A model generated the notes under the pieces. The model ran no database searches. It was not told where the DNA came from and saw only the letters and a program-made list of their open reading frames with translations. From Diadema setosum (Eukaryota; Echinodermata; Echinoidea; Diadematoida; Diadematidae), in assembly GCA_033980235.1 (NCBI GenBank), contig CM067067.1:8392047-8456046 (forward strand): a DNA stretch of 64,000 nt, written 5' to 3'. Below, piece by piece: positions 24,586 to 35,890 of this stretch; position 1 is the first letter of the stretch; the number at the start of each line of letters is the position of its first letter. The translations under genes and the position numbers were made by a program.

Positions 24586-25409
24586 GTACTAAGTGCATAA
24601 TACATGCATTGATTGGATTTCGTGCGCGTGCACGCATGTGAGCCAAAAAGGTAGCTACATTGTAGCATGCAATGCATGCTATAAAACGTAGCCTGTGGAT
24701 CGACGCGGCCCGACCACAATTACGACGGGTCGATGAGATGAAAAAAACAAACAAACATTTTTAGACTTTTTTTTTAATTCTTTCTCCAGCTTAAAATTGA
24801 TAATTTTGGGTTTAAAACCATTCACAAATTTGTAGAAGATGAAATTTGTGGAAAAAATAAACTTGAAAGAGCAACAACAAAAAAAAAAAAAAAACGCGAC
24901 CCGAAATTTCCGTGATTTTCGGTCGGTCGCGAAGGGCAAACAAACCATTTTTTTTTTTTTTTTGGCCTAAGGAGGGTAACAGAGTAAGTGACCGAGGGAA
25001 TCACGTAATGCTACTTTTATACACATAACAATTTTGATGGTCGATTGAATGTGGAGTCTTTGCCTTAATTGCGCGTGTATATCTACTAACATTTTTGTAA
25101 GAAAATAATCTGTCAACATAAGTTTTCCTCAGACATTACTTTTATTGTACCAGACAACAGTGTGTCTATTCTCTTTCTCTTTTTTTTTTTTTTTTTGTAT
25201 CTGTTCTTCTGCTTTCATACCGGTATATGTACCCAATCCTTCGCAATGTCAATCCAGGGAGCGTTTTATCATTGCACTTACATCATGAAGTCCAGTGTGC
25301 TTGTGTCCACGATGGCGCGTGTTGTACCATAGTCTCATTTCCCCCTTTTTTCTTCTTTTTCCATTTTGTCTTTCTTTTTTCCCTTCCTAAGTTAATTTCA
25401 TGTCAGTTG

Positions 25410-25690
25410 ACATTGGTTTCTTTGATTTTGTGTATGTATTTTCCGAGGGTCCCATACCCTACAAGCTTTGCTGTTTAGTGGGACCTTCCATTTTCATTCT
25501 AATCCTTGTATTATGTATATGTATACCTTTATAAAAGAAAAGGAATTTATGTTGTTGCTCGTGATCACATGTACGTTTTCTTTGAAATTGTTACAAATAT
25601 GTTCTGTTAATACATCGTATTTACATTTCCCTGTTTATTCAATGGAAATGGAAATAAAGCTGAAAGTTGAAAGTTGAAAAGTTGAAAGTT
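25410..25690 (+). mobile_element. 3' UTR and tail of a non-LTR retrotransposon
   Basis: A UTR-like sequence with GGGTCCCATACCCTACAAGC and CTTTGCTGTTTAGTGGGACC leads to GAAATAAAGC and a tandem TGAAAGT/TTGAAAG tail. A polyadenylation-like hexamer plus a short tandem repeat is how many CR1/L2-type elements end. No open frame is attached, so it is heavily 5' truncated. Confidence 0.6.
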
Positions 25691-25974
25691 AACATCGTCG
25701 CTGTTTCGCGAAACCATTTTATATTTCGAAACTTTCGCATTGCTTTGTCCATTTCCGACAGAAGTTTTACTGATTGTGCGTTGTCTTTACACTTTTTATC
25801 CTTACAGTCAATTGAATACGGAGCTTTCACAGTTTTCCGTGAATGTTTAATCTAAGAAAACTCCAAGCTCATCAAAATAAAAAGGAAATGACCACGAAAA
25901 TATTTATTCAAGGTCCTAAGACCTTCGGCACGAGCGAAATAACTACGAAATCATACAGATGCTAGTGAGGGTCA

Positions 25975-26310
25975 TCCCAAGAGTTCGACACCCACGAGTT
26001 ATACAGCTCATGATTAATACCGCCTACGACATCGGCACTAGACAAGGCCTACTGGGTTAACACCATGCAAATAATGCTTCTGAGCTAGAAGTTCCACAAG
26101 TTAGATGACAGGCAAATGGGATCCACATGCTCGACACTAGTTATCAGTAAAATGTCGGTCATGTGGGCCTGAATTGCCTGTAGTTTTGAGGTGGTAGACC
26201 ATATTGCTCGTGAGCCTATTTGACTTGCTGTCAAGCTCACATGCCTTGTTTACTAAGCATCTAACTCGTGTGCTGTATGGCTCGTGGATGTCGGACTCGC
26301 AAAGTGCACC
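25975..26310 (+). repeat. CACGAGTCATACAGCC cassette, eroded copy
   Basis: Contains CACGAGTTATACAGCTCATG, CGACATCGGCACTAGACAA and, further on, inverted phrases (CTCGTGTGCTGTATGGCTCG). It is more diverged than the 4.9- and 20.9-kb copies and lies just upstream of the terminal exon at 26,514. Confidence 0.6.
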
Positions 26311-26513
26311 CAAAAAGTACTTGGGCTAGAGCTGGTCCACTTTATTTACAGGCGTGACAGCTACAGATGTATTCAGCTAATTTTTGCAAGGAAGATACCT
26401 TTAACTTTCTAACACTGATACCAATAGTCTTTGAATAAGTGAAAAAAACATCAGCTCTTTAAATTCAAAGATGTACTTTGTCAGAATATGATTCTTTTTG
26501 TTGTTTCTGATAG

Positions 26514-26688
26514 GTCAAGAGGAGAATCGACCGGGGATCAGCCCACTGATATGAACAGCAACCATTTGAATGCTATGTCATCTAGTTCTTTTCCTGACCC
26601 ACGGAGCTTGAATCTTAATGAAACTCAATTTTCTAATGATACGTATGATAATCAGACCGATGGTGTAAATATTAGTGTCAGAACTTAA
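26514..26688 (+). CDS. Terminal exon of an unrecognised plus-strand gene
   Basis: The acceptor TTGTTGTTTCTGATAG is followed by an open frame ending in TAA at 26,686. The sequence encodes about 57 residues rich in Ser, Asn and Asp (MNSNHLNAMSSSSFPDPRS..., ending GVNISVRT). It contains the N-x-T/S sites NET, NDT and NIS and looks like a polar, disordered C-terminus. It begins with one base that completes the split codon left by the exon at 3,247-3,336 (CG + G = Arg), so joining them keeps the frame. The two exons also look alike (AVQSSINDPR versus NAMSSSSFPDPR, both after CTGATAG), so they could instead be paralogous exons of duplicated genes. An ATTAAA at 27,110 is a possible polyadenylation signal. 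No family recognised. Confidence 0.5.
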
Positions 26689-27109
26689 AAACCGAAACGG
26701 AAACTGCATGCTGTTTAGACTTTAGATACGGTATAAACAGCTGATGTTAACATAATTATTTGTTCATGAAAAGTGAACGTGGGTAAAAAAAAATATGGCA
26801 TGTCGAAGTTAAATATCTTTCGTTTAGTGGAGCCATAACGTCATCCTTACATGTGGAATGACACAATATCCCTTTCCTTTTCGGATTTTTTTTTAAAGAA
26901 AAGTTTGACGGTTCTCTATGTTCAATTTTATTCTATTATGTATCGAAATCATCTAAAACACTGAGTGAGTATTTACTGCTGGCTATACGCTGCATTGACT
27001 ATACTGCTATTTCTGAAAAAGAAATATAACAAAATCCGAATACTATTGCTGAATCTCTTGCAGTGAGACAGCATGTGTCAAAACCAATTTCTTGTGCATA
27101 ATTCACATA

Positions 27110-27115
27110 ATTAAA
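27110..27115 (+). promoter_or_regulatory. Possible polyadenylation signal ATTAAA
   Basis: The hexamer lies about 420 bp past the stop of the terminal exon at 26,514-26,688. No AATAAA was seen closer. Hexamer match only. Confidence 0.2.
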
Positions 27116-27571
27116 GCTAGAACAAAATATGAAATGAAACATAGCACATGATAAACTGTGCATGCTCTGAAAATGCTAGTAATGTACGCGGTATTATAAT
27201 CTTAATGTATCTCAGTAATATTCAGAGACAGAGCTTATGTTTGATGTTGGGATAAGATTTCCTTATAGAAATGGAATATGCAAGATATAACAATTAATTG
27301 TTGAACCAAAGGAAAATGTCAAAACAAGCAGTGAGAAATCTATTCTGCCATTACCATGCTTTAATTTGTCTTTTGCATGGGTAATATGTTTTCCATGCAA
27401 TAATACACCATATAATATGGAACGCATCTATATTCGTTCGAAACTTTATACACTATACCCACAGATGTAATATACAAGTCACGTAATATCATGCTGATGG
27501 GTAGAAAGGCTGTCAGGTAGAGGAAGGCTTACAAGCGTGGATGCCATAGAGTAGAATATATTCTGCTTTCT

Positions 27572-29830
27572 AGCTCACCTGAGCCGAAGGCTCAAATGAG
27601 CTATAATTATCGTTCTTCGTCCAGCGTCCGTCGTGCGTAAACTTTCTACATTTTCATCTTTTTATTGAGAACCCCATGGCCGATTTCACCATACTTGGCA
27701 GGCAGCATCGCAAAGGAAATAGGATATGAATTTGTTCAAATGGGCACAATACCCCGTCTGGGGGCCCCCAGGGGGCCGTAATCCCCTAAATTTAGGAATC
27801 TTAAAAAAATCTTCTTCTCTAGAACCAGAAGTGATAGAGCTAAGTTAACCCTATAAAGCCCAAGGGGGGGGGGGGGGGGGCACATTGTGCCCCCCTACTA
27901 GATTTTCATTTGCCACTCCTTAGCCCTTTTTCCGATTTCAACCACATTTGGTGACTTTTCCTAAAATCTTATTGCAAACTTTTTGATGTATAATTTAGCT
28001 ATACTGTATTTGATATCGCTGGTTGCATGGCAACCATAAACTTACAACCATGTCAGTCAGATTTTGCATTTTTTTTTCTGTTCCCATTTCATTTAACAGC
28101 ATTAGAGTATATGAAATGGGGGTTTCTTGGCTGAAATTTGTCGAAGGAGCAAAACTTGAAGTAATTATGGTCCTGGAAAGTTTTTCTTATTATTTCCTTT
28201 GTTTTTATGTGACAAAGGCATAAAACAGTTGATATAGTAGAGATAATTGAAAACAATAATATTCCCTAAAGATTGCCCTTGTATTTGGTTTTATTTTGAT
28301 TCCTTCACTCAAGTTATGTCTCTAATATCATTAGTTTATCATATTACCAATTGGCAATCTCAAAATTCCACTATTATGCAAATATGAAATGTCATAACTA
28401 CATGTACCCATCCAAAACATTTCATCTCAGGTCTCATAATGTACTACTTTATGTGGATATGAATAGCGCCCCCATGTGGTGACCTTGAGAAATTTCAACC
28501 ATAACAAATAATAAGATTCTACTTGCTTATCATTTGTGGCAAATATGAAAATGATTGGTGTATAAGACATATCTAATGGGGATAAAGAAATTATACAGAA
28601 AAATCATGTTTTTAGCATATTTCTTATGTATTTAATTATATTTTGGTAAAAAGCGCCCTCCATGGGTGACCTTGAGAAAATTCAAATGTATGGACATGTA
28701 GAGTTTGAATTACTCTACCCATGTGCCAAATATGACGATGATACATCAAATAATAAAGAAGTTATTTAGGGGGGCACAATGTGCCCCCCCCCCCCCCCCT
28801 CCCTTGGGCATGCGAGGGGCCAAAATAGCTTGAGCTTAATAGGGTTAATACTATGAGTTGGTACATTGATAACTGTAGTTTCAGCTTTGTTCATGGTAGA
28901 ATAAAGGGTACCCCCTTGGGACCCATGGGAAGGGGGTGGGAGGGGTCCTAATGGAGCCTGAATTGTACATTTTCATCTTCTTCTTGAAAACCCCATGATA
29001 GGTAGCATCCCAAGATCTCAATTTCAGTAAACTTGTCAAAAGGGCACCATGCCCCACCTGGGGCCCCCAGGGAGGCCCAACCCATCCCCAGTAAGGAATC
29101 TTTAAAAATTTTATCTAGAAGCACAAGTGATTGAGCTAATAAAGTTAATACAACGAGTCAGTATATTGATGACTGTTGTTTCAAGTTTGTTTATGTCAGA
29201 ATCAGGGGTGCCCCCCCCCCCCCCCCCCGCCGAATTGGGATCCAGGGAAGTGGGATGGGATCGGTCCAATCAATGCACACGTTCATATTCTTCTTGAAAA
29301 ACCCTTGATAAATATTAACCAAACTTGGCAGGTAGCATGCCAGGGGGTTAAGATTTGTTGAACAGGGCATGCTCCCCTTGGAGGCCCCTAGGAGCCCAAT
29401 CCCCACCCCCCCCCCCACATTAAGGAATATTTACAATTCTTCCTTACTATAGAACCAGAAGTTATAAAGCAAAGTTACTATGAGTTTGTACATTGATGAC
29501 TGTAGTTTCAAGTTTGTTCATTGCAGATCCAGGGCTGCCCCAATCGTGGGATCCAAATGCAGACCTGAATTGCACATTTTCATCTTCTTTGTTGAAAACA
29601 ACACAAACTGATTTTCACCAAACTTGGCAAGTAGCATTCCTGGGAGATAGAACTAGAACTGATAGAACTTGTTTTGTTTTGGTTTTTTTCTTTTCCAAAG
29701 TGCATAGTTCAACATTCTATAAAGTACAGTGTACTGGGCAGGTATTTCTATCAGTGTGATGGAATATGCAAATGGTCACAATACCCCAGCTCTCAAAGCT
29801 GCTCCCCCCCCCCCCCCCCAAGTTTCCAAT
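27572..29830 (+). repeat. AGCTCACCTGAGC-type element with ~300-bp internal units
   Basis: Opens with AGCTCACCTGAGCCGAAGGC and CGTCCAGCGTCCGTCGTGCG. Diverged units then repeat CATTTTCATCTTCTTCTTGA, ACTTGGCAGGTAGCAT, GGGGGCCCCCAGGG, AGAACCAGAAGTGATAGAGC and TGATGACTGTAGTTTCAAGT. Units begin near 27,640, 28,965, 29,270 and 29,570. The first is split by the TTAA-flanked element at 27,849-28,844. Homopolymer C/G runs mark unit joints. The short ORFs are not coding. Confidence 0.7.
27849..28844. mobile_element. piggyBac-like non-autonomous element, TTAA flanked
   Basis: 996 bp bounded by CCCTAT at the left and ATAGGG at the right, with TTAA on both sides (27,845-27,848 and 28,845-28,848). TTAA target duplication with CCCT/AGGG ends is the hallmark of piggyBac transposons. 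Inside the ends a longer inverted pair, AAGCCCAAGGGGG / CCCCCTTGGGC with GCACATTGTGCCCCCC / GGGGGGCACAATGTGC, extends the TIRs. The interior has a duplicated motif (GCGCCC..CATG.GGTGACCTTGAGAAA near 28,467 and 28,650) and no transposase. Confidence 0.8.
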
Positions 29831-30061
29831 GTTCTCAGGTAAGAGTCTGCCAAAATGCCCGGAAGGGGAACTTGCGATACTCGGGTGAGCGCGCGACCCC
29901 TGCGTCTCTTGTTTATAAAATCATTGAGAACCATCAGGTCTCGTTTCCGATTCCTTTTTTTTTCGTTGTTGTTTCCGAAGAAATAAATGAAAGAGAAAAA
30001 TATTTCCAAAAGTGGCTGAATACATTCCATAATTTCGTAATATTTTATTAAACTTTGAAAA

Positions 30062-30106
30062 ATGACTCCGGGACTTTCCACATCAACTGCTCTCCTGTAT
30101 TGCTCA
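30062..30106 (+). CDS. Candidate short exon (possible first exon)
   Basis: ATG followed by 15 codons (MTPGLSTSTALLYCS) ends exactly at a strong donor, TCA/GTAAGT. The following sequence contains ATCCATGTAATCGC and related motifs also found downstream of the donor at 3,337, which suggests a paralogous intron. The peptide could be the start of a signal sequence or simply an internal exon in the same frame. With only 45 nt and no partner exon identified, support is weak. Confidence 0.22.
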
Positions 30107-30224
30107 GTAAGTATTAAGTACCTATCGCAGTGTATACTGTTGACTTGTTTCTCGACTTTAGCAAGGCTATTAGTAACCTATATCATTTTATTTTTCTTTT
30201 AAATCGGTAAAGAGTATGACATTC

Positions 30225-30840
30225 GTAGTAGTTAAGCATCCATGTAATCGCTTTCCCTGTGTTTAAGGGACCCATCATTCGTTTATGGCTATGCTTAGTA
30301 GTTATATCGAAGTAATAATTTCCTTATCAAATGTTTTACAATTAATTCTCTTTGGTTATGACACCAGTGTGTTTATATTTCTAAAAGTGATTCAGCAGTT
30401 TAGTGGACATTCAGCCATACATTCATACACCTGACTGATTGGTTGATCAGCAATAAGTTTATGCTGTGTAGTTCGAAAATACAAACTGATATTTCCGACG
30501 AGAACGTAGTCAATAATGTTATTGTTTCGTTTAATTATCAACAGAAATTATCGCACTATATTATAATCATATCTTATGTAAAATTTTAGATATGTCTATA
30601 ATGATGGCAAAGAAGTATCCATGTAATTGCTTACACTCTATCTAATCAACAAGAAATCAATTCGTAATCTTATCCGGCTGTTCAATGCTTATATTCTTGG
30701 TCTATGGTTGTGGTCATGAGTTTTTATAAATGTAGTTGTTTTCTCTTTCAAACGTTTTACAAGTTATACTCAAGTGATAACACTAGCGTGTTTATGTCCA
30801 GCATCGATTAAGCAGGTAAGTGGACATTATTTCTGACGAG
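30225..30840 (+). repeat. Two ~380-bp-spaced copies of an intron-like repeat
   Basis: The first copy is near 30,238-30,420 and the second near 30,617-30,825. Both have ATCCATGTAAT(C/T)GCTT, a TATGG.T segment, TTTTACAA(G/A)TTA, ACAC(C/T)AG(T/C)GTGTTTAT and TTAGTGGACATT-like ends. A third, earlier version is at about 3,470-3,600. The duplicated tract is non-coding. Confidence 0.5.
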
Positions 30841-33800
30841 AACGTTGTTGAAATAATTGAGGCTGTTTAGATGTCATAGAAATGTTTGTATATCATATGT
30901 AACCGTATGTGAAATATTTAATTTTACCTTATGAGATTGAATGCATGTTTTGGAAACCTAACAAGTTTTTGAACACAGAGTGCATTAAATCACGGTGGAA
31001 TTAGTGCATTATAAAATAAAAATTACCATATCCAAATCATGCAGTTAATATTGCTTTGATTCAGTGCATTAAAATCGACTGAATAACATTCTTAATGTCT
31101 CTGTAGCAGATGTGAATGTATCAGTGATTATATGGCATTTCATTCAAAATTTGACACCTCATTGATCATGGACTGGAAACCTTCTTTTTTATGCTAATGA
31201 ACTGAAATTCAATAGCTATACCTTTTGGTCAAGTATTGAAGTTATCTTCTATTGGTTTGATTTTATTTTGATAAGAATCCCGATGTGTTACACTGCAGTG
31301 AGTACAGAAAGGCGCAATCATGCAAATTAGATCTCTTGGACTTTGATCTTGCTGCTGCACATTGACTGAGTGACCAAAGAAAACAAAAAGTTGCATCCCT
31401 TGATTTTACGTTAGGACTCAAAATAGGTGAAACGGGTCAAACAAGTCAATCTTGAGTTTTTCATACTTTCTGAAATAGTTATTATTCTTCTAAATTGTTC
31501 ATAAGTTTGGGAACATTAACTGTAAAATGAATGAGAAAGTGTCTTTTCAGTTTTTCTACAGCCCTTCAAGTTCTTTCTGTAAAGTAGTGAGATCAGGTAT
31601 GTCTTACAGGCCCCTTTTCATTTCTTGTTTCAACTTAAATACTTTTTGAAAGGATAATGCTACCTCTTTGACAGTTGGCATTAATCGTGCACTGAATGTG
31701 CTAATTGAGCATATTCAATTTCAGCTTAATTTGTTAATCCCTTGTTGCTCTGGCGGTTTACATCCTGGGTTTTTTTGTTTGTTTGTTTGTTTTTTGTTTG
31801 TTTTTTTGTCCCATTCATCGCATAGCTAGTGCGGCTTGGTAAAGATTAAAGCGCTTGAATAGACTCTGTATTTCAGTGCCTCTTTTCTCAATTCACACTT
31901 TCCAGAGTAGGGGCCTATGTACCTTCTTTCCAATATTTGGACAGGTTAGGAGAGCCATTTGAATTGAGCAATACATCATTTTAAAGCTTTTTAGAGTCTG
32001 CTCTTTCAGAATCTGCCCTTAACTGAAAATCCATGTCTGGCAACTTTTTGTTAGTTTTGTGATGCAGGGTTACATTATTATGATTACATACTAGTAACAC
32101 ATTCAGCAGACATGACGTGAACATATACCAGGTTTTGACTTTTGTACACATGAAATTAAAATCTTAACTAAAGAGAGTCGTTAGTTGACTTTTGTGATAA
32201 TCATAGCAATATGATTCAGTGTAGGTAGTATCCACATTCACGTATTACATATACCATTCACACTTCTTCATAGACAAAAGAAATTGCATTAGTCTTTATG
32301 AATTCAATTCATTTGTAATTTCATCAATAATAATCGGTCCCGCACTGCAATAATGCAAAGACAAGACCCCCTGTCTTACTATTGAATTTACAGTTTTGAT
32401 TAGCGAGTGCAATATGAAGGGACTGTTTCCAATTTCTTTTTACTGAAATGTGAAAATGTATGACATTTGTGTTTGAGTTTATTTCTTGTTGACATTCGGT
32501 CATGAGAGGACAGGAGTCAAAACATCTGCTTCCTGATTATAAAAACATATTCTTAATAATTGTGGAAATGTTTTAAATGTAGCATCTGTTGCATTGATAA
32601 GTAAGGCAGTTTACATGATACTCTGACTTATTAGGTGGATGCATTCAGGTAACCAAGAAGTAGGAATTTAATTTCATTTTATCGATTTCAAGTTTTATGC
32701 TCATATCATTTTGATGCTTACTGGAGCAGAACACAATTAGTTGTTGTTTTTCAATCAAAACTGAATGATATTAATTCCCCAAGAAAGATTTTGAATTTAC
32801 ACATTAAAGAAATTGAATTTAATCCGTTAGAACAAAAAAAGGGGAGCTCCCAGCACCACAGCACCAGGTGACAGCACCATGTGTTCATTGGAACGTGACA
32901 TATTGAATAAAATGCCAAAGGATTACTGTTCTTGCAGTTTGGTTCTAAAAACAGTGAAAATATTATTCAATTGATTTTAATAAACAAAATCAAAGTAATA
33001 CTTTCAGCATGATTTCGGTACAATTTTTTATTATTATTATTACGTGCTCATTCAAACGTGAATTTATGGTTTTGTCTGCAGAAGTCGTAATTAGCGTTTC
33101 AAAACATTAACTCCATATGTGTTGGGATAAATTTACCACAGGAAACATGCCAAGACTGCCATTTTGGCAATTTTCATCCTGTGGGCACTGGTGAAATTTT
33201 GTGCGCAAGTCTCATGGTACGATAGGAAACACATAAGTTGTGCTTATTCATGCTGGAAATATGAAATTTGTTCAGATATCATTGAATGAAAGTTACAAAA
33301 TTGAGCTTGTGAAGTTGAAAAATGACCATTTCTACCTTCAGGACATACTAGGATCTACTGAATTTGACATCGAAGTTAGCTGAAAAACACACCTTTACAC
33401 CGCCGGCCCCACGTTTTCAAAAGTGTATGGGGGCCCGCTTCCGGATTTCATGAGCTAACAAGCAAGCAAGCAAAAAAAAAAAAAAAAAGGGGGGGGGGGA
33501 GGCCTTCAACGCCGCCCTGATATATATAGCTGTCTTGTATTTAGATTTCCTCAAATATTTCCTGTATCAGAAATTATAGAGTTTTGTTTCACGGGGAACT
33601 TACTTGTTGTGTTTATATCTATATCATACTTTCAAGGTACGTACTCGTCCTCTCAAATAAACACATTACCAAATGTCATCATGTTGCTATTAAGCATATA
33701 CATATTCCACGATTTTTCTACGATTTTGTTTTGCTTATGCTGTATCTAGTCCTTATGATTAAAAAAAAAACAGTAAAAGAATGAGTGTTGTTGTAAGTGT

Positions 33801-33905
33801 GTTTTTTTTAAATGGTGATGGAAATGAAATCCAAGTTAAAACCACAAAAAAGAGATTGTAATGGCAAGTAATAAAAGCATCTCAACATTATCTTTGGCGT
33901 ATGAA
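30841..33905. other. Non-coding, little structure
   Basis: Three kilobases of ordinary AT-rich sequence. I saw no exon with both a good splice boundary and a protein-like frame. An A/G homopolymer junction lies at 33,471-33,500 and a (TTTG)n-type run at about 31,772-31,808. Confidence 0.5.
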
Positions 33906-33910
33906 ACTGT

Positions 33911-33985
33911 GATTAGTCTTCAAGTTCAAGTTCAAGTTGTTTATTTCATCTCTAATAGAATATAAATACAATGAAACGTTTGTAT
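33911..33985 (-). mobile_element. 3' tail of a minus-strand non-LTR element
   Basis: On the minus strand GAGATGAAATAAACAACTTG is followed by AACTTG repeats. AATAAA plus a hexamer repeat is the usual end of a LINE. The body would lie at higher coordinates but is interrupted by the MITE at 34,105. Confidence 0.5.
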
Positions 33986-34104
33986 ACACATAATGAAGCT
34001 TAATCGGTACAACAACGTAATAAAAAACAAAGAAACTGTGAGGAGTGATGCAAATATATGTTGTAGTGGTGAATCCATGGATTCCGTGAAAGGGGGGGGG
34101 GAAC

Positions 34105-34344
34105 TATACACTCTTAAAGAACTGACCCGGAAAGGGTCCTTTGGGGTCACACCCCGTTCCGGGTCAGAAATTACAAGGAATGGGGTCAGATATGACCCCA
34201 TTCAGAGTCATGAATTGGGTCAGGGTGACCCCATTCCGGGTCTTCATGCCCAAATTCCAAGTCATTTTGACCTGGAACGGTGTGTGACCCCATCGGAACC
34301 GATTCCAGGTCAGTTCTGACCCGGATTTTCTTTTGGAGTGTATA
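34105..34344. mobile_element. 240-bp MITE with TATACACTC ends
   Basis: The left end TATACACTCTTAAAGAACTG and the right end, in reverse complement TATACACTCCAAAAGAAAAT, are imperfect inverted repeats. The interior is built from repeated GGGTCA/TGACCC motifs (GACCCGGAAAGGG, CCGTTCCGGGTCAG, GACCCCATTCCGGGTC), so the whole element can fold on itself. A TA target duplication is possible because the ends themselves begin with TATA. Confidence 0.65.
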
Positions 34345-34598
34345 TTTTTGGTGCCACTTCCGGGTTTAATCAGCTGACAAGCCAAAAAAAAAAAAAATTA
34401 GGGCTCTGCAAGAGGAAGGACATTGCAGTAATTGACCACCAGAATTGTTTTGTATACTTTTATACACAGAACAAAATGAGAGTTGATTTTGTCTCCTTTG
34501 CCTTGTCCATGCGGTGCATGCATGGCCATCATAGCAATTTCACAAAAATGTTAAACTTCCCCAAATTCTCCTTTTCGATTTCTCCATTTCTCTTTTTT

Positions 34599-35417
34599 TA
34601 TACCCCCGCCAAACTAGGAATCAGCGGACGGTCGGTCGGGCGGTCGGTCGGGCGGTCGGGCGGTCGGTCCGTTGCAAATCTTGCGTCGCGAACTACTTCC
34701 TCAGTTTTCAACCGATTCCCATAAAACTTGGCACAGATGTGTGCCTTGGGTTGTAGATGTGCAAGACGTATTTTTTGACAGTACCCAAAAGTACGTTGCC
34801 ATGGTAACGGCATATTATGGGCAAAAATGGGTACAAATCTTGCGTCGCGAACTCCTCCCACAGTTTTTGATCAATTTTTATGAAATTAGGTACAGATGTT
34901 CATCTGAATATGTTAATGTGCAAGACACATATTTCCGCAGTGGCAAAAAGTGCGTTGCCATGGTAACGGCATGTTATTGGTAAAATATAGGGCAAAATGC
35001 TTCATGGCAAAACTGCTTCATCAGTGTTCTTCTAATTCTCATGGAATTCATATTGAATGTTTGTCTTAGGATATAGGTCAGCATGACACATTTCTTGACA
35101 GTGACAAAAAGTATGTTGCCATGGTAACAGCTCACATGTTATGAGCCAAAATGATGGAAAATTTTGAGTTGCAAACTACTTCCTCAGTTTTTGCCCAATT
35201 TCCATGAAAATTGGTACAGATGTGTGCCTTTGGTTGTAGATGTGCAAGACGCATTTTTCGACAGTACCCGAAAGTACGTTGCCATGGTAACGGCATATTA
35301 ATGGCAGAAGATCAAGGAAAGATCTTGCGGATTTAACTACTTCCTCAGTTTTTTGACCAAAGCTTATCAAATGTTGTTTTGACCAAAGCTTATGAAATGT
35401 TGTTTGGCGGGGGTATA
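34599..35417. mobile_element. TIR element carrying four RFX X-box palindromes
   Basis: The ends TATACCCCCGCCAAAC (34,599) and GTTTGGCGGGGGTATA (35,402-35,417) are perfect 16-bp inverted repeats. The interior has diverged units of about 160 bp: ACTACTTCCTCAGTTTT, ATGAAA(C)TTGG.ACAGATGTG, GTAGATGTGCAAGACG, GACAGTACCCAAAAGTACG, then the perfect palindrome GTTGCCATGGTAAC (34,795; 34,954; 35,115; 35,278). The CGGTCGGTCGGGCGG run at 34,629 is a local simple repeat. No transposase. Confidence 0.8.
34795..35291. promoter_or_regulatory. Four GTTGCCATGGTAAC X-box motifs
   Basis: Identical 14-bp palindromes at 34,795-34,808, 34,954-34,967, 35,115-35,128 and 35,278-35,291. They match the consensus bound by RFX transcription factors (GTNRCC, 0-3 nt, RGYAAC), known for ciliary gene control in animals. 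All four are part of transposon units, so function is only potential. Confidence 0.6.
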
Positions 35418-35810
35418 ACCAGCGACATTTCTAGTTTAATCGTTGATTGCTGTTTGTTTGGTTTAACACCTTTGATCTTTGCAATCTAATCCAACATTTA
35501 TGTGCACACACACTGTATTTATAGTTATTCAACGTGAAACGAATACACGATAACACGATAACAACAAATCATAATATCAAGTATGCGTGTTATGTCTTTC
35601 AGAGTTTACGTATCATCAGCTTTTGCTACCTAGTTATATGATTTCCGTATCATTGTGCTTAAGATTCGGTTAATAAATGCAGCAAAATCATTGCTCGTGT
35701 TTTACAAATGTGTTTTTGAACATTATGTGTCGATGTGTTTCCTGATATGTAGATTGTCTTACATGGTTAGATCAAGTAGTGTCAAAGAAGAAGACACAAC
35801 CAGCATATCA

Positions 35811-35834
35811 AGATCTGGATCTGGATCTGGATGA
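35811..35834 (-). repeat. ATCTGG hexamer tail of the retrotransposon
   Basis: About four copies of GATCTG/CAGATC stand some 55 bp past the stop codon of the reverse-transcriptase frame, on its 3' side. Short tandem 3' tails instead of poly(A) are known for CR1/L2-type non-LTR elements. Confidence 0.6.
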
Positions 35835-35890
35835 ATACGCTGAAAAACTCTGGAGTAGAGTATCACTCAGCACTGTGGTGTGATGTGCAG

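Larger units (their letters stand above)
22158..24967. mobile_element. 2.8-kb non-autonomous DNA transposon, TAA target duplication
   Basis: The left terminus (GGCCCAAAAAAAAAAGTGTTTGTTTGCCCTT) and the right terminus in reverse complement (GGCC, A-run, TGGTTTGTTTGCCCTT) form terminal inverted repeats that extend into GGTCGGT-type sequence. TAA flanks both ends (22,155-22,157 and 24,968-24,970), a 3-bp target duplication consistent with PIF/Harbinger-type transposition. There is no transposase ORF. The interior holds a second TIR pair and a tandem array, listed separately. Confidence 0.75.

Noticed and set aside
24352..24600. 82-codon ORF with a signal-peptide-like start
   Set aside because: Overlaps the right inner terminal repeat of the nested transposon and has overlapping ORFs on the other strand. 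No further support.
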